Source of the DNA: Marinibacterium sp050389775
GTDB lineage: Bacteria > Pseudomonadota > Alphaproteobacteria > Rhodobacterales > Rhodobacteraceae
Assembly (NCBI RefSeq): GCF_050389775.1
Contig: NZ_CP177144.1
Coordinates: 2,542,001 to 2,606,000 of the forward strand
Direction: 5' to 3'
Length of the DNA stretch: 64,000 bases
Both the position numbers and the translations under genes were made by a program. Position 1 is the stretch's first letter. Each line of letters opens with the position of its first letter. This document shows positions 46,488 to 55,440 of this stretch, piece by piece. Below the pieces are notes generated by a model that saw only the letters and a program-made list of their open reading frames with translations, was not told the DNA's origin and did no database searches.

Positions 46488-47369
46488 ATGTTCGACGGGA
46501 TCACCCCGCAGCTCTTGTTCGGCCAGCTTCTGATCGGCATCATCAACGGGTCGTTCTATGCCATGCTGGCCATGGGCCTGGCGATCATCTTCGGCCTGAT
46601 GCACGTGGTCAACTTTGCCCATGGCGCGCAATACATGCTGGGCGCCTTCGTGGCCTGGCTGCTGCTGTCGACCCTCGGCGTGCCCTATTGGGGGGCGCTG
46701 TTCATCGCGCCGGTCGTCGTGGCGATCTTCGGGATCGTGATGGAACGATTGATCCTGAAACCCATAGCCAATCTCAACCATCTCTATTCGCTGCTGGTCA
46801 CCTATGCCGCGACGCTGGTCATCGAAGGCCTGGTCCGCCAGCAATTCGGCTCGACCGGGCTGCCCTATAGTTCGCCGCTGCCCGGCGGGGTCAACCTGGG
46901 GTTCATGTTCATGCCCTGGTACCGGCTCTGGGTGGTCTGTTTCTCGGTCTTCGTCTGCCTGGGCACCTGGATCCTGATCGAACATACCAAGCTGGGCGCC
47001 TACCTGCGCGCGGCCAATGAACAGCCCGAGATCGTCGAGAGCTTTGGCATCAACGTGCCGCGCATGATGACCCTGACCTACGGGTTCGGCGTCGGGCTGG
47101 CCGGGCTGTCGGGCGTGCTGGCCGCACCGATCTACCAGGTCTCGCCCTCGATGGGTTCGTCCTTGATGATCACCATCTTCGCCGTGGTCGTGATCGGCGG
47201 CATGGGCTCGATCATCGGGGCCATCCTGACCGGCTACCTGCTGGGCATCGTCGAGGGTCTGACCAAGGTGTTCTACCCCGAAGGCGCCAACCTCGTGATC
47301 TTCTTCATCATGCTGCTCGCCCTGATCCTGCGGCCGAGCGGGCTGTTTGCCGGACCGGAGAAATCCTGA
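46488..47369 (+). CDS. ABC transporter permease, LivH type
   Basis: A 293-residue permease with the LivH signature GLAIIFGLMHVVNFAHGAQYMLG and the coupling helix LRAANEQPEIVESFGI, then VIGGMGSIIGA. Both ATG 46482 (overlapping the previous stop) and ATG 46488 are in frame; GGAG spacing supports 46488. It shares one base with the next permease gene. Confidence 0.89.
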   Translation: MFDGITPQLLFGQLLIGIINGSFYAMLAMGLAIIFGLMHVVNFAHGAQYMLGAFVAWLLLSTLGVPYWGALFIAPVVVAIFGIVMERLILKPIANLNHLYSLLVTYAATLVIEGLVRQQFGSTGLPYSSPLPGGVNLGFMFMPWYRLWVVCFSVFVCLGTWILIEHTKLGAYLRAANEQPEIVESFGINVPRMMTLTYGFGVGLAGLSGVLAAPIYQVSPSMGSSLMITIFAVVVIGGMGSIIGAILTGYLLGIVEGLTKVFYPEGANLVIFFIMLLALILRPSGLFAGPEKS

Positions 47370-48304
47370 TGCGCGTCGTCCTTCTGCTGGCTGGCCTTGC
47401 CGTGGCCCTGGCCCTGCCGTTCTTCGTCTATCCCGTGCTGCTGATGACGATCCTGTGCTTCGTCGTCTTCGCCACGTCCTTCAACCTGCTGCTGGGCTAT
47501 GCCGGGCTGCTCTGCTTCGGCCAGGCCATGTTCCTGGGCCTGTCGGCCTATGTCACCGGCTGGCTGCTCAAGTCGACGGGCCTGTCGCTCGAACTGGGCA
47601 TCCTGGGCGGGGCGCTGGTCTCGGCCGCGCTGGGCGCCTTTGTCGGCTGGGTCGCCGTGCGCCGGTCGGGCATCCAGTTTGCCATGATCACCTTTGCCTT
47701 CGCCCAGTTCGTCTATTTCCTGCTGCTGCAATCCGAGTTCACCGGCGGCGAGGACGGCATGCAGGGCATTCCCCGGGCCGATCTCTTCGGCCTGGTCGAT
47801 GTCAGCGACAACCTCACGCTGTACTACGTCGTGCTGGGCTTCACCGCGCTGGCCATCCTGGCCGTCTACCGGGTGATCCATTCGCCCTTCGGCGAGGTGC
47901 TGCAGGCGATCCGCGACAACGAGGCCCGGGTGGAATCGCTGGGGTTCCGGCCCGAGCGGTTCAAGATCATCGCCATGACGATCTCGGCCGGTATCGCGGG
48001 CTTTGCCGGGGGGATGAAGGCCACGGTCTTCCAGTTCGCCACCCTGACGGACGTGTCCTGGCACATTTCCGGCGAGGTCATCCTGATGACCCTGCTGGGC
48101 GGGCTGGGCACGCTGAGCGGGCCGATGGTCGGGGCGGCCATCGTCATCGGGCTGAACGACGAGCTGGCCCAGTTCGGCGAATGGGCCCTGATCGCCCAGG
48201 GTGTCATCCTGATCCTCGTCATCCTGTTCTTCCGCCGGGGCGTGGTCGGCGAGGCCGCCGCGCTCTATCGCCGGCTGCGCAACGGCCGCACCGGGGGCGC
48301 GTGA
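47369..48304 (+). CDS. ABC transporter permease, LivM type
   Basis: A 311-residue permease with the LivM motif FATSFNLLLGYAGLLCFGQAM and coupling loop LQAIRDNEARVESLG. It is the last gene of the first island operon and ends two bases before the stop codon of the facing iclR gene, with no visible terminator between. Confidence 0.89.
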   Translation: MRVVLLLAGLAVALALPFFVYPVLLMTILCFVVFATSFNLLLGYAGLLCFGQAMFLGLSAYVTGWLLKSTGLSLELGILGGALVSAALGAFVGWVAVRRSGIQFAMITFAFAQFVYFLLLQSEFTGGEDGMQGIPRADLFGLVDVSDNLTLYYVVLGFTALAILAVYRVIHSPFGEVLQAIRDNEARVESLGFRPERFKIIAMTISAGIAGFAGGMKATVFQFATLTDVSWHISGEVILMTLLGGLGTLSGPMVGAAIVIGLNDELAQFGEWALIAQGVILILVILFFRRGVVGEAAALYRRLRNGRTGGA

Positions 48305-48306
48305 TG

Positions 48307-49086
48307 TCACAGCTCGATCTGCACCGGGTGGTCGAATTCGGGATCGGTGCGCACCGAGCGCACGGCCTTGCGCAGGGCCTGCAGGTAGCGGTCGTGGTTC
48401 TTGCGGAACCGGTCGGCCACCCCGCCCAGGGCCAGCACGACGGGCTGGCCGCGCACCAGGACCGGCAGGATCATGGCAAAGGTCGCGCCGCCCTCGAAGG
48501 GCAGGTCCTCGACATAGCCATAGCCCAGCCGGCGGATCTCGGCGACCTGTTCGGCAATGTCGGCCAGCTTGACCCGGTCGGCGGCCCGGGGCGTGGCGAT
48601 ATTGGCCCGGCGCACGGTGTTCTCGATCTTGTCGGCGGGCAGGGTGGCCAGCAGGGTCAGCCCGGCGATCGACTGGGTGATCGGCCGGATGGTGCCTTCC
48701 TCGATGTGGAAGCGCAGGGCATGGATCGATTCCCGGGTCTGGATGTACTGCAGGTAGACGTCGTTCTTGGCCCCGATGAAGATGCCCTCGCCGGTGGCCG
48801 CATGCAGGTCGAGCATGGCGTCGATGACCTGGCCGTTGCCGAACAGGGCCTTGGGAATCCAATCGCCCAGCCCGGTGACCTTGGTGGTCGGGAAATAGAC
48901 CCGTTCGCGCCGGTCGTAGTTGAGATAGCCCAGCTTGACGAGCGTCTTCAGCAGGACCGTCGTCGAGGACAGCGGATAGCCCAGGCCATTGGCCAGTTCG
49001 GACATCGACCGGGGCTGCCGGCTGACGCGGAAATACTCCAGGATCTCGAAGGCCCGGGCGGCCGATTTCACCTTGTCGTCGCTCAT
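48307..49086 (-). CDS. IclR family regulator of the catabolic island
   Basis: A 259-residue regulator. Residues about 8-70 are the winged HTH (SAARAFEILEYF ... MSELANGLGYPLSSTTVLLKTLV); residues about 80-255 are the effector domain, with the family pattern GATFAMILPVL. Start is ATG 49086 with GGAGG upstream. It is the only opposite-strand gene between the two operons and carries the TTCAC-N4-GTGAA palindrome 24 bases before its start, a position fit for autorepression. The same site is found before the first operon at 40021. The inducer is unknown. Confidence 0.89.
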   Translation of the reverse strand: MSDDKVKSAARAFEILEYFRVSRQPRSMSELANGLGYPLSSTTVLLKTLVKLGYLNYDRRERVYFPTTKVTGLGDWIPKALFGNGQVIDAMLDLHAATGEGIFIGAKNDVYLQYIQTRESIHALRFHIEEGTIRPITQSIAGLTLLATLPADKIENTVRRANIATPRAADRVKLADIAEQVAEIRRLGYGYVEDLPFEGGATFAMILPVLVRGQPVVLALGGVADRFRKNHDRYLQALRKAVRSVRTDPEFDHPVQIEL

Positions 49087-49470
49087 GAGGGCCTCCTCTC
49101 CCGCAATCACTTCACGCATGTGAATTACTGCTACACATATCGAAAAGAGTTTGTGCGCACAACGTGGCGTGACACAGTGTCGGACAAGGCGCACGGCAGG
49201 AGGCGGCACCGGGAGACAGCTCCCGGCACCGGCCCGCGCGTCGAGGAGGAACCGGGCCGTGGCCTGCCGGAGGCGGGCAGGGCCGGGCCTATCGTGACAT
49301 GGCAGGAACATTCCCCGCCGGCCGGGTGGCGCAGGTGCGCCCGGCGGATGCCGGGTCGTGCCGGGTCGGCGCTGCGCGCGGCTGGGGCGGTGGGTGAGGC
49401 TGGGCCTTGGCCAGCGGGTCGGGGACGGGCCCTGGGCGAGTGTTGAACGGAGGTCGGACGTCAGGCGGCC
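49087..49470. other. Spacer upstream of the second island operon
   Basis: 384 bases without a supported gene. Besides the operator at 49111 it holds a 17-mer (GGAGGCGGCACCGGGAG, 49199-49215) identical to one in the P450 operon leader (22613-22629), followed here by a CCGGGAG/CTCCCGG stem. It runs directly into the 18-bp repeats. Confidence 0.45.
49111..49124. promoter_or_regulatory. IclR-type operator TTCAC-GCAT-GTGAA
   Basis: A perfect 14-bp palindrome 24 bases before the iclR start codon. A degenerate second site, TACAC-ATAT-CGAAA, begins 21 bp further at 49132. The first operon's control region shows a similar pairing of one good and one degenerate site. Confidence 0.6.
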
Positions 49471-49578
49471 GGCGGCCATGAGGCGAACCCGGGCCACGAG
49501 ACAGCCGACCGCCATGAGACAGACGGCGGCCACGAGACAGACGCCGGCCATCGAACTGACGACGGCCAGCGAATTGAC
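49471..49578. repeat. Six degenerate 18-bp tandem repeats
   Basis: Six units of exactly 18 bp begin at 49471, 49489, 49507, 49525, 49543 and 49561. Units 3 and 4 differ at four positions only (core GCCAYGAGACAGAC). They end 12 bases before the ribosome site of the SDR gene, so they lie in its 5' untranslated region. Confidence 0.75.
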
Positions 49579-49599
49579 GACGAAGGAGGAGACCCGCAG

Positions 49600-50358
49600 A
49601 TGAGCGGACGGTTGGACGGCAAGGTGGCCCTGGTCACCGGCGGCGGGCGCGGCATCGGCCGGGCGATCTGCGAGGCCTATGCCCGCGAAGGCGCGGCGAT
49701 CGGGGTGCTGGACCTGCGCGAGGACGTGGCCGAACCGGCCGCCCGGGCGATCCGCGAGGCCGGGGGCCGTGCCATGGCCATCGCCGGCAACGTGGCCGAC
49801 CGCGCGGCGGTCATGGCCGCCACCGACGAGCTGTGCCAGGCCTTCGGCCCGGTGACCCTGCTGGTCAACAACGCCATGTGGAACCGCTATGGCCCGCTCG
49901 AGGACCAGGACGAGGGTGCCATCGGCCGGATGATCGGCGTGGGTTTCAAGGGCGTGATCTGGGGCTACCAGGCCGTGTTGCCGCAGATGCGCGCGGCCGG
50001 CGGCGGGGCCATCGTCAACATCGCCTCGCCCTCGGCCGTGATCGCGATGAAACACGGCATCATGTACTCGGCCATCAAGGCCGCCGTGGCCGCGGCCACC
50101 CGGTCCGGCGCGGCCGAATTCGGCCCCGACAACATCCGCGTCAACGCCATCGCCCCGGGCCCGACCCAGACCGACGGGGCCATGCGCGTGGTCAGCGAGG
50201 ACGGCTGGGAACGGCGCCGCGAACGGGTGCCGATCCGCCGCCTGGGCCAGCCATCGGACATGGCCAACGCGGCCGTGTTCCTGGCCTCGGAAGAGGCATC
50301 ATTCGTGACCGGCGACATGCTCTTCGTCGACGGGGGCATCACCTACGCGTTCTCGTGA
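49600..50358 (+). CDS. Short-chain dehydrogenase/reductase (SDR)
   Basis: A 252-residue classical SDR. The cofactor motif is TGGGRGIG (residues 14-21), the NNA motif is LLVNNAMWN, the catalytic serine is in NIASPS and the YxxxK pair is in MYSAIKAA (near residues 157-161); VDGGITYAF closes the fold. An aspartate after beta-2 (LDLREDV) favours NAD(H). The ATG has AAGGAGGAG upstream. As first gene of the second island operon it may oxidise the alcohol form of the growth substrate. Confidence 0.88.
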   Translation: MSGRLDGKVALVTGGGRGIGRAICEAYAREGAAIGVLDLREDVAEPAARAIREAGGRAMAIAGNVADRAAVMAATDELCQAFGPVTLLVNNAMWNRYGPLEDQDEGAIGRMIGVGFKGVIWGYQAVLPQMRAAGGGAIVNIASPSAVIAMKHGIMYSAIKAAVAAATRSGAAEFGPDNIRVNAIAPGPTQTDGAMRVVSEDGWERRRERVPIRRLGQPSDMANAAVFLASEEASFVTGDMLFVDGGITYAFS

Positions 50359-50413
50359 CGCGCAGGCTCATCCGGCGCGGTGGAGGAGCCGCGCCCGCTT
50401 CAGGGAGGAAGCC

Positions 50414-51637
50414 ATGAACCATCTCAAGTCCACGGGCCGACTGGCCGCCCTGCTGGCCGCGACCGCCCTGGTCGCGCCCCAGCTTCGGGCCGAGATTTCC
50501 GACGGGGTCATCCGCATCGGCGTGATGAACGACCAGTCCGGGCCCTATGCCGACAATTGCGGCGCCGGGTCGGTGACCTCGGTGAAGCTGGCCATCGAGG
50601 ACCACGGCGGGGCGGTCAACGGCATGCCGGTCGAGGTCGTCATCGCCGATGACCAGAACAAGCCCGACATCGGCGTGGCCCAGGCCCTGAAATGGGTCGA
50701 GGCCGAGGGCGTCGATGCCATCGTCGGCTGTTCAGCCTCGTCCATCGCCCTGGCCGTGCAGGATGTCATGGCCAGCCATGAAAAGCCCTATCTCATCGCC
50801 GGAACGGCCACGTCCGAGACGACCAATTCCAAGTGCTCGCCCTATGGCACCAACTGGGCCTACGACACCTATACCCTGGCCAAGGGCTCGGTCCTGGCCC
50901 AGCTCGAACAGGGGCTGGACAGCTGGTACTTCATCACCGTCGACTACACGTTCGGCAAGCAATGGCAGGAAGATGCCACGCGTTTCATCGAAGAGAACGG
51001 CGGCACCGTCGTCGGATCGATCCTGCATCCGCTGGGCGCCAACGATTTCTCGTCGCAGCTGCTGCAGGCCCAGGCCAGCGGGGCCAAGGTCATCGGCATC
51101 GCCAATGCCGGGTCGGACCTGGCCAACGTGATCAAGCAGGCCCGCGAGTTCGGCATCGTGCAATCGGGCCAGAAGCTGGCGCCGCTGGGCATGCAGGTCA
51201 ACAATGTCCACGGCATCGGGCTGGACGCCATGCAGGGGCTCTATGCCTCGGCCCCGGCCTATTGGGACGAGACCGACGAAACCCGGGCCTTTACCGAGCG
51301 GTACGGCGCCCAGATGAACGACCGCAAGCCCAACGAAAGCCAGACCGTGACCTATTCGGCGGTCAACCATTACCTCAAGGCCATCGAGGCCAGCGGCTCG
51401 GATGCCGGGCCCGATGTCATGGCCGCGATGCGCGAGATGCCGGTCAACGACCTGTTCACCCGCGATGCCCGGATCCGCGAGGATGGCGTGGTGCTGCGCG
51501 ACATGCTGCAGGTCCAGGTCAAGGCCCCGGGCGACAGTGCCTACCCCTGGGATTACTACGCGGTTCTCGGCAGCCTCCCGGCCGAGGACATCTGGCGTCC
51601 GGCCTCGGAAAGCAGCTGCCCGCTGATCTCCGAGTGA
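50414..51637 (+). CDS. ABC transporter periplasmic binding protein, branched-chain type
   Basis: A 407-residue periplasmic binding protein of the LivJ-like fold. The signal peptide MNHLKSTGRLAALLAATAL is cut near LRAEI. The mature start VIRIGVMNDQSGPYADNCG is typical of the subgroup near aromatic- and terpenoid-use clusters. Two cysteine pairs may form disulfides. It has its own strong AGGGAGGAAG site and is followed by a stem-loop. The first island operon has the ABC permeases and ATPases but no binding protein, so this gene very likely supplies it, linking the two operons. Confidence 0.88.
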   Translation: MNHLKSTGRLAALLAATALVAPQLRAEISDGVIRIGVMNDQSGPYADNCGAGSVTSVKLAIEDHGGAVNGMPVEVVIADDQNKPDIGVAQALKWVEAEGVDAIVGCSASSIALAVQDVMASHEKPYLIAGTATSETTNSKCSPYGTNWAYDTYTLAKGSVLAQLEQGLDSWYFITVDYTFGKQWQEDATRFIEENGGTVVGSILHPLGANDFSSQLLQAQASGAKVIGIANAGSDLANVIKQAREFGIVQSGQKLAPLGMQVNNVHGIGLDAMQGLYASAPAYWDETDETRAFTERYGAQMNDRKPNESQTVTYSAVNHYLKAIEASGSDAGPDVMAAMREMPVNDLFTRDARIREDGVVLRDMLQVQVKAPGDSAYPWDYYAVLGSLPAEDIWRPASESSCPLISE

Positions 51638-51645
51638 CGCCATGC

Positions 51646-51688
51646 CCCGTGGCCCGGCAGGCGCAAGCGCTGCCGTCCGGGCCACGGG
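51646..51688 (+). terminator. Stem-loop after the binding-protein gene
   Basis: A perfect 12-bp stem (CCCGTGGCCCGG at 51646-51657 with CCGGGCCACGGG at 51677-51688), followed by CCTTTC. It sits in the 76-bp gap before the lactonase gene. Such stems often let binding-protein mRNA accumulate above its downstream genes. Confidence 0.6.
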
Positions 51689-51713
51689 CCTTTCACAAAG
51701 GTCCGTTTCCGCC

Positions 51714-52595
51714 ATGACCATCACCGTCACCGCGACGCGCATCTCGCCGGCGCCCGACATGCTGGGCGAAAGCCCGATCTGGGACGACCGGCTGGGCCGG
51801 CTCTACTGGGTCGACGGCGTGTCGCGCCGCATCCGCTACCTCGATTACGCCAGCGACCGCGTGACCGAGATCGAACTGCCCTCGATGATCGGATCGATCG
51901 CGCTCTGCCGCGATCCCGGCCGGCTGATCGCCGGGCTGGCCGATGGCATCTACCTGGTCTCGCTGGCCGATGGCGGGCTTGAACCGGTCCATGTGCCCGA
52001 TCCGGGCAACGACCGAGTGCGTTTCAACGATGGCAAGGTCGACCGCCAGGGCCGCTTTGTCTGTGGCACGATGGGTGTCTATGCCGAGCCCGAGGGCCGG
52101 CTGGTGCGGGTGTCGGCCGATGGGGGCACCGAATGCCTGGCCACGGGTATCCGCATTTCCAATGCCATCTGTTTCAGCCCCTCGGGCGACACGTTCTATT
52201 TCGCCGACAGTCTCGACCGGGCGATCCGGGCCTACCACTATGCCCCGGGCCCCGAGCCGCTGACCGAACCGCGCATCCATGTCGACACCCGGCCGTGGCA
52301 TTCCGGCCCCGACGGGGCGACCGTCGATGCCGAGGGCTGCCTGTGGGTGGCCCTGGTCCAGGCCGGCAAGATCGGCCGGTTCACTCCCGACGGCACGCTC
52401 GACCGGCTGGTCGAGGCGCCGGTCGACATGCCCAGCTGCGTGACCTTCGGCGGGCCGGACCTCTCCGTTCTCTACATGACCTCGATCAAGGATTCCGGCT
52501 CGGGCCGGGCAATCTCGCGCCATCCCTACGGAGGGTATCTCTTCGGCCTCGAAGGGCTGGGCGTGACAGGACTACCGGAGCCCCTCTATGGCTGA
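51714..52595 (+). CDS. SMP-30/gluconolactonase-like lactonase
   Basis: A 293-residue six-bladed beta-propeller of the SMP-30/LRE family, whose members are metal-dependent lactone hydrolases. The first metal ligand is the glutamate of MLGESPIWDD; others are expected at NDGKVDRQGRF (Asn), GIRISNAICFSP (Asn) and YFADSLDRAI (Asp). Start is taken at ATG 51714; an in-frame ATG at 51642 lies within the stem-loop. In this operon with a Baeyer-Villiger-type enzyme it would open the lactone formed from a cyclic ketone. Sugar lactones are the alternative substrate class. Confidence 0.87.
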   Translation: MTITVTATRISPAPDMLGESPIWDDRLGRLYWVDGVSRRIRYLDYASDRVTEIELPSMIGSIALCRDPGRLIAGLADGIYLVSLADGGLEPVHVPDPGNDRVRFNDGKVDRQGRFVCGTMGVYAEPEGRLVRVSADGGTECLATGIRISNAICFSPSGDTFYFADSLDRAIRAYHYAPGPEPLTEPRIHVDTRPWHSGPDGATVDAEGCLWVALVQAGKIGRFTPDGTLDRLVEAPVDMPSCVTFGGPDLSVLYMTSIKDSGSGRAISRHPYGGYLFGLEGLGVTGLPEPLYG

Positions 52596-54849
52596 TCCCG
52601 CACCCCTTTCCACCGCGGCTCTTTCCGCCGGCACCGCCGCGCCGGGGGATGCCCTTTCCGCCTTGCTGGCGCCCCGGTCGGTGGCGCTGGTCGGGGCGTC
52701 CGACGACGTCACGCGCATCGGCGGCCGGCCCTTGCGCTACATGCGCGAGGCCGGTTTTGCCGGGCGCATCTACCCGGTCAATCCCCGGCGCGAGACCGTG
52801 CAGGGCCTGCCGGCCTTTGCCGGGCTGGGGGATCTGCCCGAGGTGCCCGACGTGGCCATCCTGGCGCTGCCCGCCGCGGCCACGCTGGGCGCGGTCGAGG
52901 ATTGCGTCGCCCGGGGGCTGCGCGCGGCGGTGGTCTTTTCGGCCGGTTTCGCCGAGGCCGGACCCGACGGCGCGGCGCTGCAGGCCCGGATTGCCGAAAC
53001 GGCCCGCAAGGGCGGGCTGAGGCTGCTCGGCCCCAATTGCCTGGGTGTCATGACCCCCGCGCTGGGCTGGTACGGCACCTTTTCGGTCGTGCTCGACGAT
53101 GCGCCGATGCCCGCCGGCCCGGTGGCCATCGTCTCGCAAAGCGGGGCCTATGGCGCGCATCTTGCCCACCTGGCCCGGGCCAGGGGCATGGGCATCAGCC
53201 AATGGGTGACCACCGGCAACGAGATGGACATCTCGCTGGCCGAGGCGCTGGACCACGTGATCGCCCAGCCCGACACCCGGGTGGTCATAGCCTATGCCGA
53301 GGGCCTGGGCGATGGCGACCGGCTGCGCGCAGCGCTGGCCCGGGCGCGCGACCTGGGCAAGGCCGTGGTCTTCACCAAGACCGGGCGCACCGATGTCGGC
53401 GCCCGGGCCGCGGCGTCGCATACCGCCGCCCTGGCCGGATCGGACGCGGTCTTCGATGCCGTGCTGCGCCAGTACGGAGCTTACCGCGCGCTCAGCACGC
53501 CCGAACAGATCGACGTGGCCTATGCCGCCGCCCGGGGCCGGTATCCCGCCGGCGACAAGGTCGGCATCTTCACCATGTCCGGGGGCTTTGGCATCCAGCT
53601 GGCCGACGATTGCACCGCCGCCGGGCTCGACGTGGCGCCCATGCCGGCCGATGCCCAGGCCGAGCTCAAGGCGCTCCTGCCCTATGCCGCGCCCGCCAAC
53701 CCGGTCGATGCCACGGCCCAGGCGGTCAGCGACATGTCGATCCTGACGGGCTTCGTGCGGGCCATGATCGACCGGGGCGGCTATGACATGTTCACCGCCA
53801 TCCTGGGCACCGGCCCGGCCACGCGCAGCTTTGCCGCGCCCTTGCTGGCCGCCCTGACCGCCGGCCTGGGCGATGGTTCGGGCGATGGTTCGGGCGATGG
53901 CCGGGGTGATGGCCGGGGTGATGGCCCGGCCGCCCCGTCGTCCGACACCGGCATCGCTGCGGGCAGCGGACCCGGCCTCAGGGCCGCTCCGAGCCCGATC
54001 CGCGCGGTGACCATGTCGGCCCCGCGCGAGGTTGTCGCGGGCTACGAAGACCGCGGCTTCCTGGTCTACGAGGATGGCGCGGCACTGGCCAATGCCCTGG
54101 GCGCGTTGCGGGGCTTTGCCCGGGCCTTTGGCCAGGCCAGCGATGCGCCCGCGCCGATGCCACGGCGCGATCTGCCCGCCGGCCCGCTGAGCGAGGCTCG
54201 GGCCAAGCGCATCCTGTCGGAGGCCGGCATTCCCTTTGCCACCGAGACCCTGGCCCCTGATCCCGAGGCAGCGGCCCGGGCGGCCGACGCCATCGGCGGG
54301 CCGGTCGTGCTGAAGATCTGTTCACCCGACATTGCCCACAAGACCGAGGTCGGCGGCGTGGCGCTGAATCTGGCCGGTGCCGGGCCGGTGCGGGCCGAGG
54401 CCGCGGCGATGCTGGACCGCGTGGCCCGGGCCTGTCCCGGGGCCCGGATCGAAGGCGTCCTCGTGGCGCCGATGATCGGCGCGGGTGTCGAGACCATCAT
54501 CGGTGTGCATGACGACCCGTCCTTTGGCCCGGTTGTCATGTTCGGCCTGGGCGGCATCCATGTCGAGGTTCTGCGCGACGTGACCTTCCGCGCCGCGCCC
54601 TTCGGCCCGGACGAGGCCCGCCGGATGATCCGCGAGATCCGTGGCCATGCGCTCCTGGACGGCGTGCGGGGCGCTCCGCCGGCCGATGTCGACGCGCTGG
54701 CCCGGCTGCTGTCCGACCTGTCGCGCTTTGCCGCCGCCCATGCCGGGCACATCGCCGGCATCGATCTCAACCCCGTGCGCGTGCTGCCCGCCGGCCAGGG
54801 GGCCGTGGCGCTGGATGCGCTGATGGTCCTGAAGGAGGATGATTGCTGA
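52588..54849 (+). CDS. NDP-forming acyl-CoA synthetase, fused alpha-beta
   Basis: A 753-residue enzyme of the acetate-CoA ligase (ADP-forming) superfamily. The alpha part (residues about 25-465) has the CoA-binding fold SVALVGASDDVTRIGGRPLR and the phosphohistidine of ASHTAALAGSD (about residue 275). The beta part (about 530-750) is the ATP-grasp domain (SEARAKRILSEAGIPFATE ... PVVLKICSPDIAHKTEVGGV ... GIDLNPVRV). Between them, residues 428-447 are a pure Gly/Asp repeat not expected in the family. It overlaps the lactonase gene by 8 bases. It could activate a hydroxy or dicarboxylic acid made from the lactone. Confidence 0.88.
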   Translation: MADPAPLSTAALSAGTAAPGDALSALLAPRSVALVGASDDVTRIGGRPLRYMREAGFAGRIYPVNPRRETVQGLPAFAGLGDLPEVPDVAILALPAAATLGAVEDCVARGLRAAVVFSAGFAEAGPDGAALQARIAETARKGGLRLLGPNCLGVMTPALGWYGTFSVVLDDAPMPAGPVAIVSQSGAYGAHLAHLARARGMGISQWVTTGNEMDISLAEALDHVIAQPDTRVVIAYAEGLGDGDRLRAALARARDLGKAVVFTKTGRTDVGARAAASHTAALAGSDAVFDAVLRQYGAYRALSTPEQIDVAYAAARGRYPAGDKVGIFTMSGGFGIQLADDCTAAGLDVAPMPADAQAELKALLPYAAPANPVDATAQAVSDMSILTGFVRAMIDRGGYDMFTAILGTGPATRSFAAPLLAALTAGLGDGSGDGSGDGRGDGRGDGPAAPSSDTGIAAGSGPGLRAAPSPIRAVTMSAPREVVAGYEDRGFLVYEDGAALANALGALRGFARAFGQASDAPAPMPRRDLPAGPLSEARAKRILSEAGIPFATETLAPDPEAAARAADAIGGPVVLKICSPDIAHKTEVGGVALNLAGAGPVRAEAAAMLDRVARACPGARIEGVLVAPMIGAGVETIIGVHDDPSFGPVVMFGLGGIHVEVLRDVTFRAAPFGPDEARRMIREIRGHALLDGVRGAPPADVDALARLLSDLSRFAAAHAGHIAGIDLNPVRVLPAGQGAVALDALMVLKEDDC
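53869..53928 (+). repeat. Five in-frame 12-bp repeats inside the acyl-CoA synthetase gene
   Basis: Units GGCGATGGTTCG (twice), GGCGATGGCCGG, GGTGATGGCCGG and GGTGATGGCCCG encode GDGS, GDGS, GDGR, GDGR, GDGP. The array lies in an interdomain loop and keeps the frame, so its length could vary without harm. Confidence 0.85.
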
Positions 54850-55421
54850 TGGCCGACATGCCCCCCGATGACGGCGCCCGCCGCGATCCGCCCGACGCCG
54901 CCGCCCTGCAACGCCTGCTCGACCGCGAGGCCATCCGCGATTGCATCTACCGCTACTGCCGGGGCATCGACCGGGCCGACGAGGCCGCGCTGCGGTCGAG
55001 CTACTGGCCCGATGCCTGGGACAACCATGGTGCCTATGCCGGGTCGGTGGACGGGTTCGTGGCCATGGCCCGGCAGGTCTGGGCCAGCCAGGCGCGCAAT
55101 GTCCACACGGTCGGCAACATCCTGATCACCTTCCGCTCCGACCGGCTGGCCGAGGTCGAAAGCTATTTCCTGGCCCTGCAGCGCGGGCCGGGGGCCGATG
55201 GCGTGATCCGCCAGGTGCTGCTGGCCGGGCGCTATTGCGACCTCTTCGAACGGCGCGGGGACCAGTGGCGCGTGGCCCGGCGCACGGTGGCCTATGACTG
55301 GGTCGACGACCAGGTCCCGCCCGACGGCACCGAGGCCGAGCGGTTCGGCCCGCGCCAGCCCATCGGCTGCTTTCATCCCGACGATCCGGTCTATGCGATC
55401 GGCGCCGGCCTTGGCGCGTGA
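54849..55421 (+). CDS. SnoaL-like (NTF2-fold) protein
   Basis: A 190-residue protein with the SnoaL_4/NTF2-like pattern: LLDREAIRDCIYRYCRGIDRADEAALRSSYWPDAWDNHG near residues 22-60, where the aspartates and histidine line the cone-shaped pocket, then the strand VHTVGNILITF and a final HPDDPVYA. Relatives include steroid isomerases, bile-acid dehydratases and dehydrochlorinases, as well as the small subunit of aromatic dioxygenases. The ATG at 54849 overlaps the previous stop (TGATG). It may isomerise or dehydrate a pathway intermediate; this cannot be shown here. Confidence 0.83.
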   Translation: MADMPPDDGARRDPPDAAALQRLLDREAIRDCIYRYCRGIDRADEAALRSSYWPDAWDNHGAYAGSVDGFVAMARQVWASQARNVHTVGNILITFRSDRLAEVESYFLALQRGPGADGVIRQVLLAGRYCDLFERRGDQWRVARRTVAYDWVDDQVPPDGTEAERFGPRQPIGCFHPDDPVYAIGAGLGA

Positions 55422-55440
55422 CGCGGAAAGGGGGCGGGCA

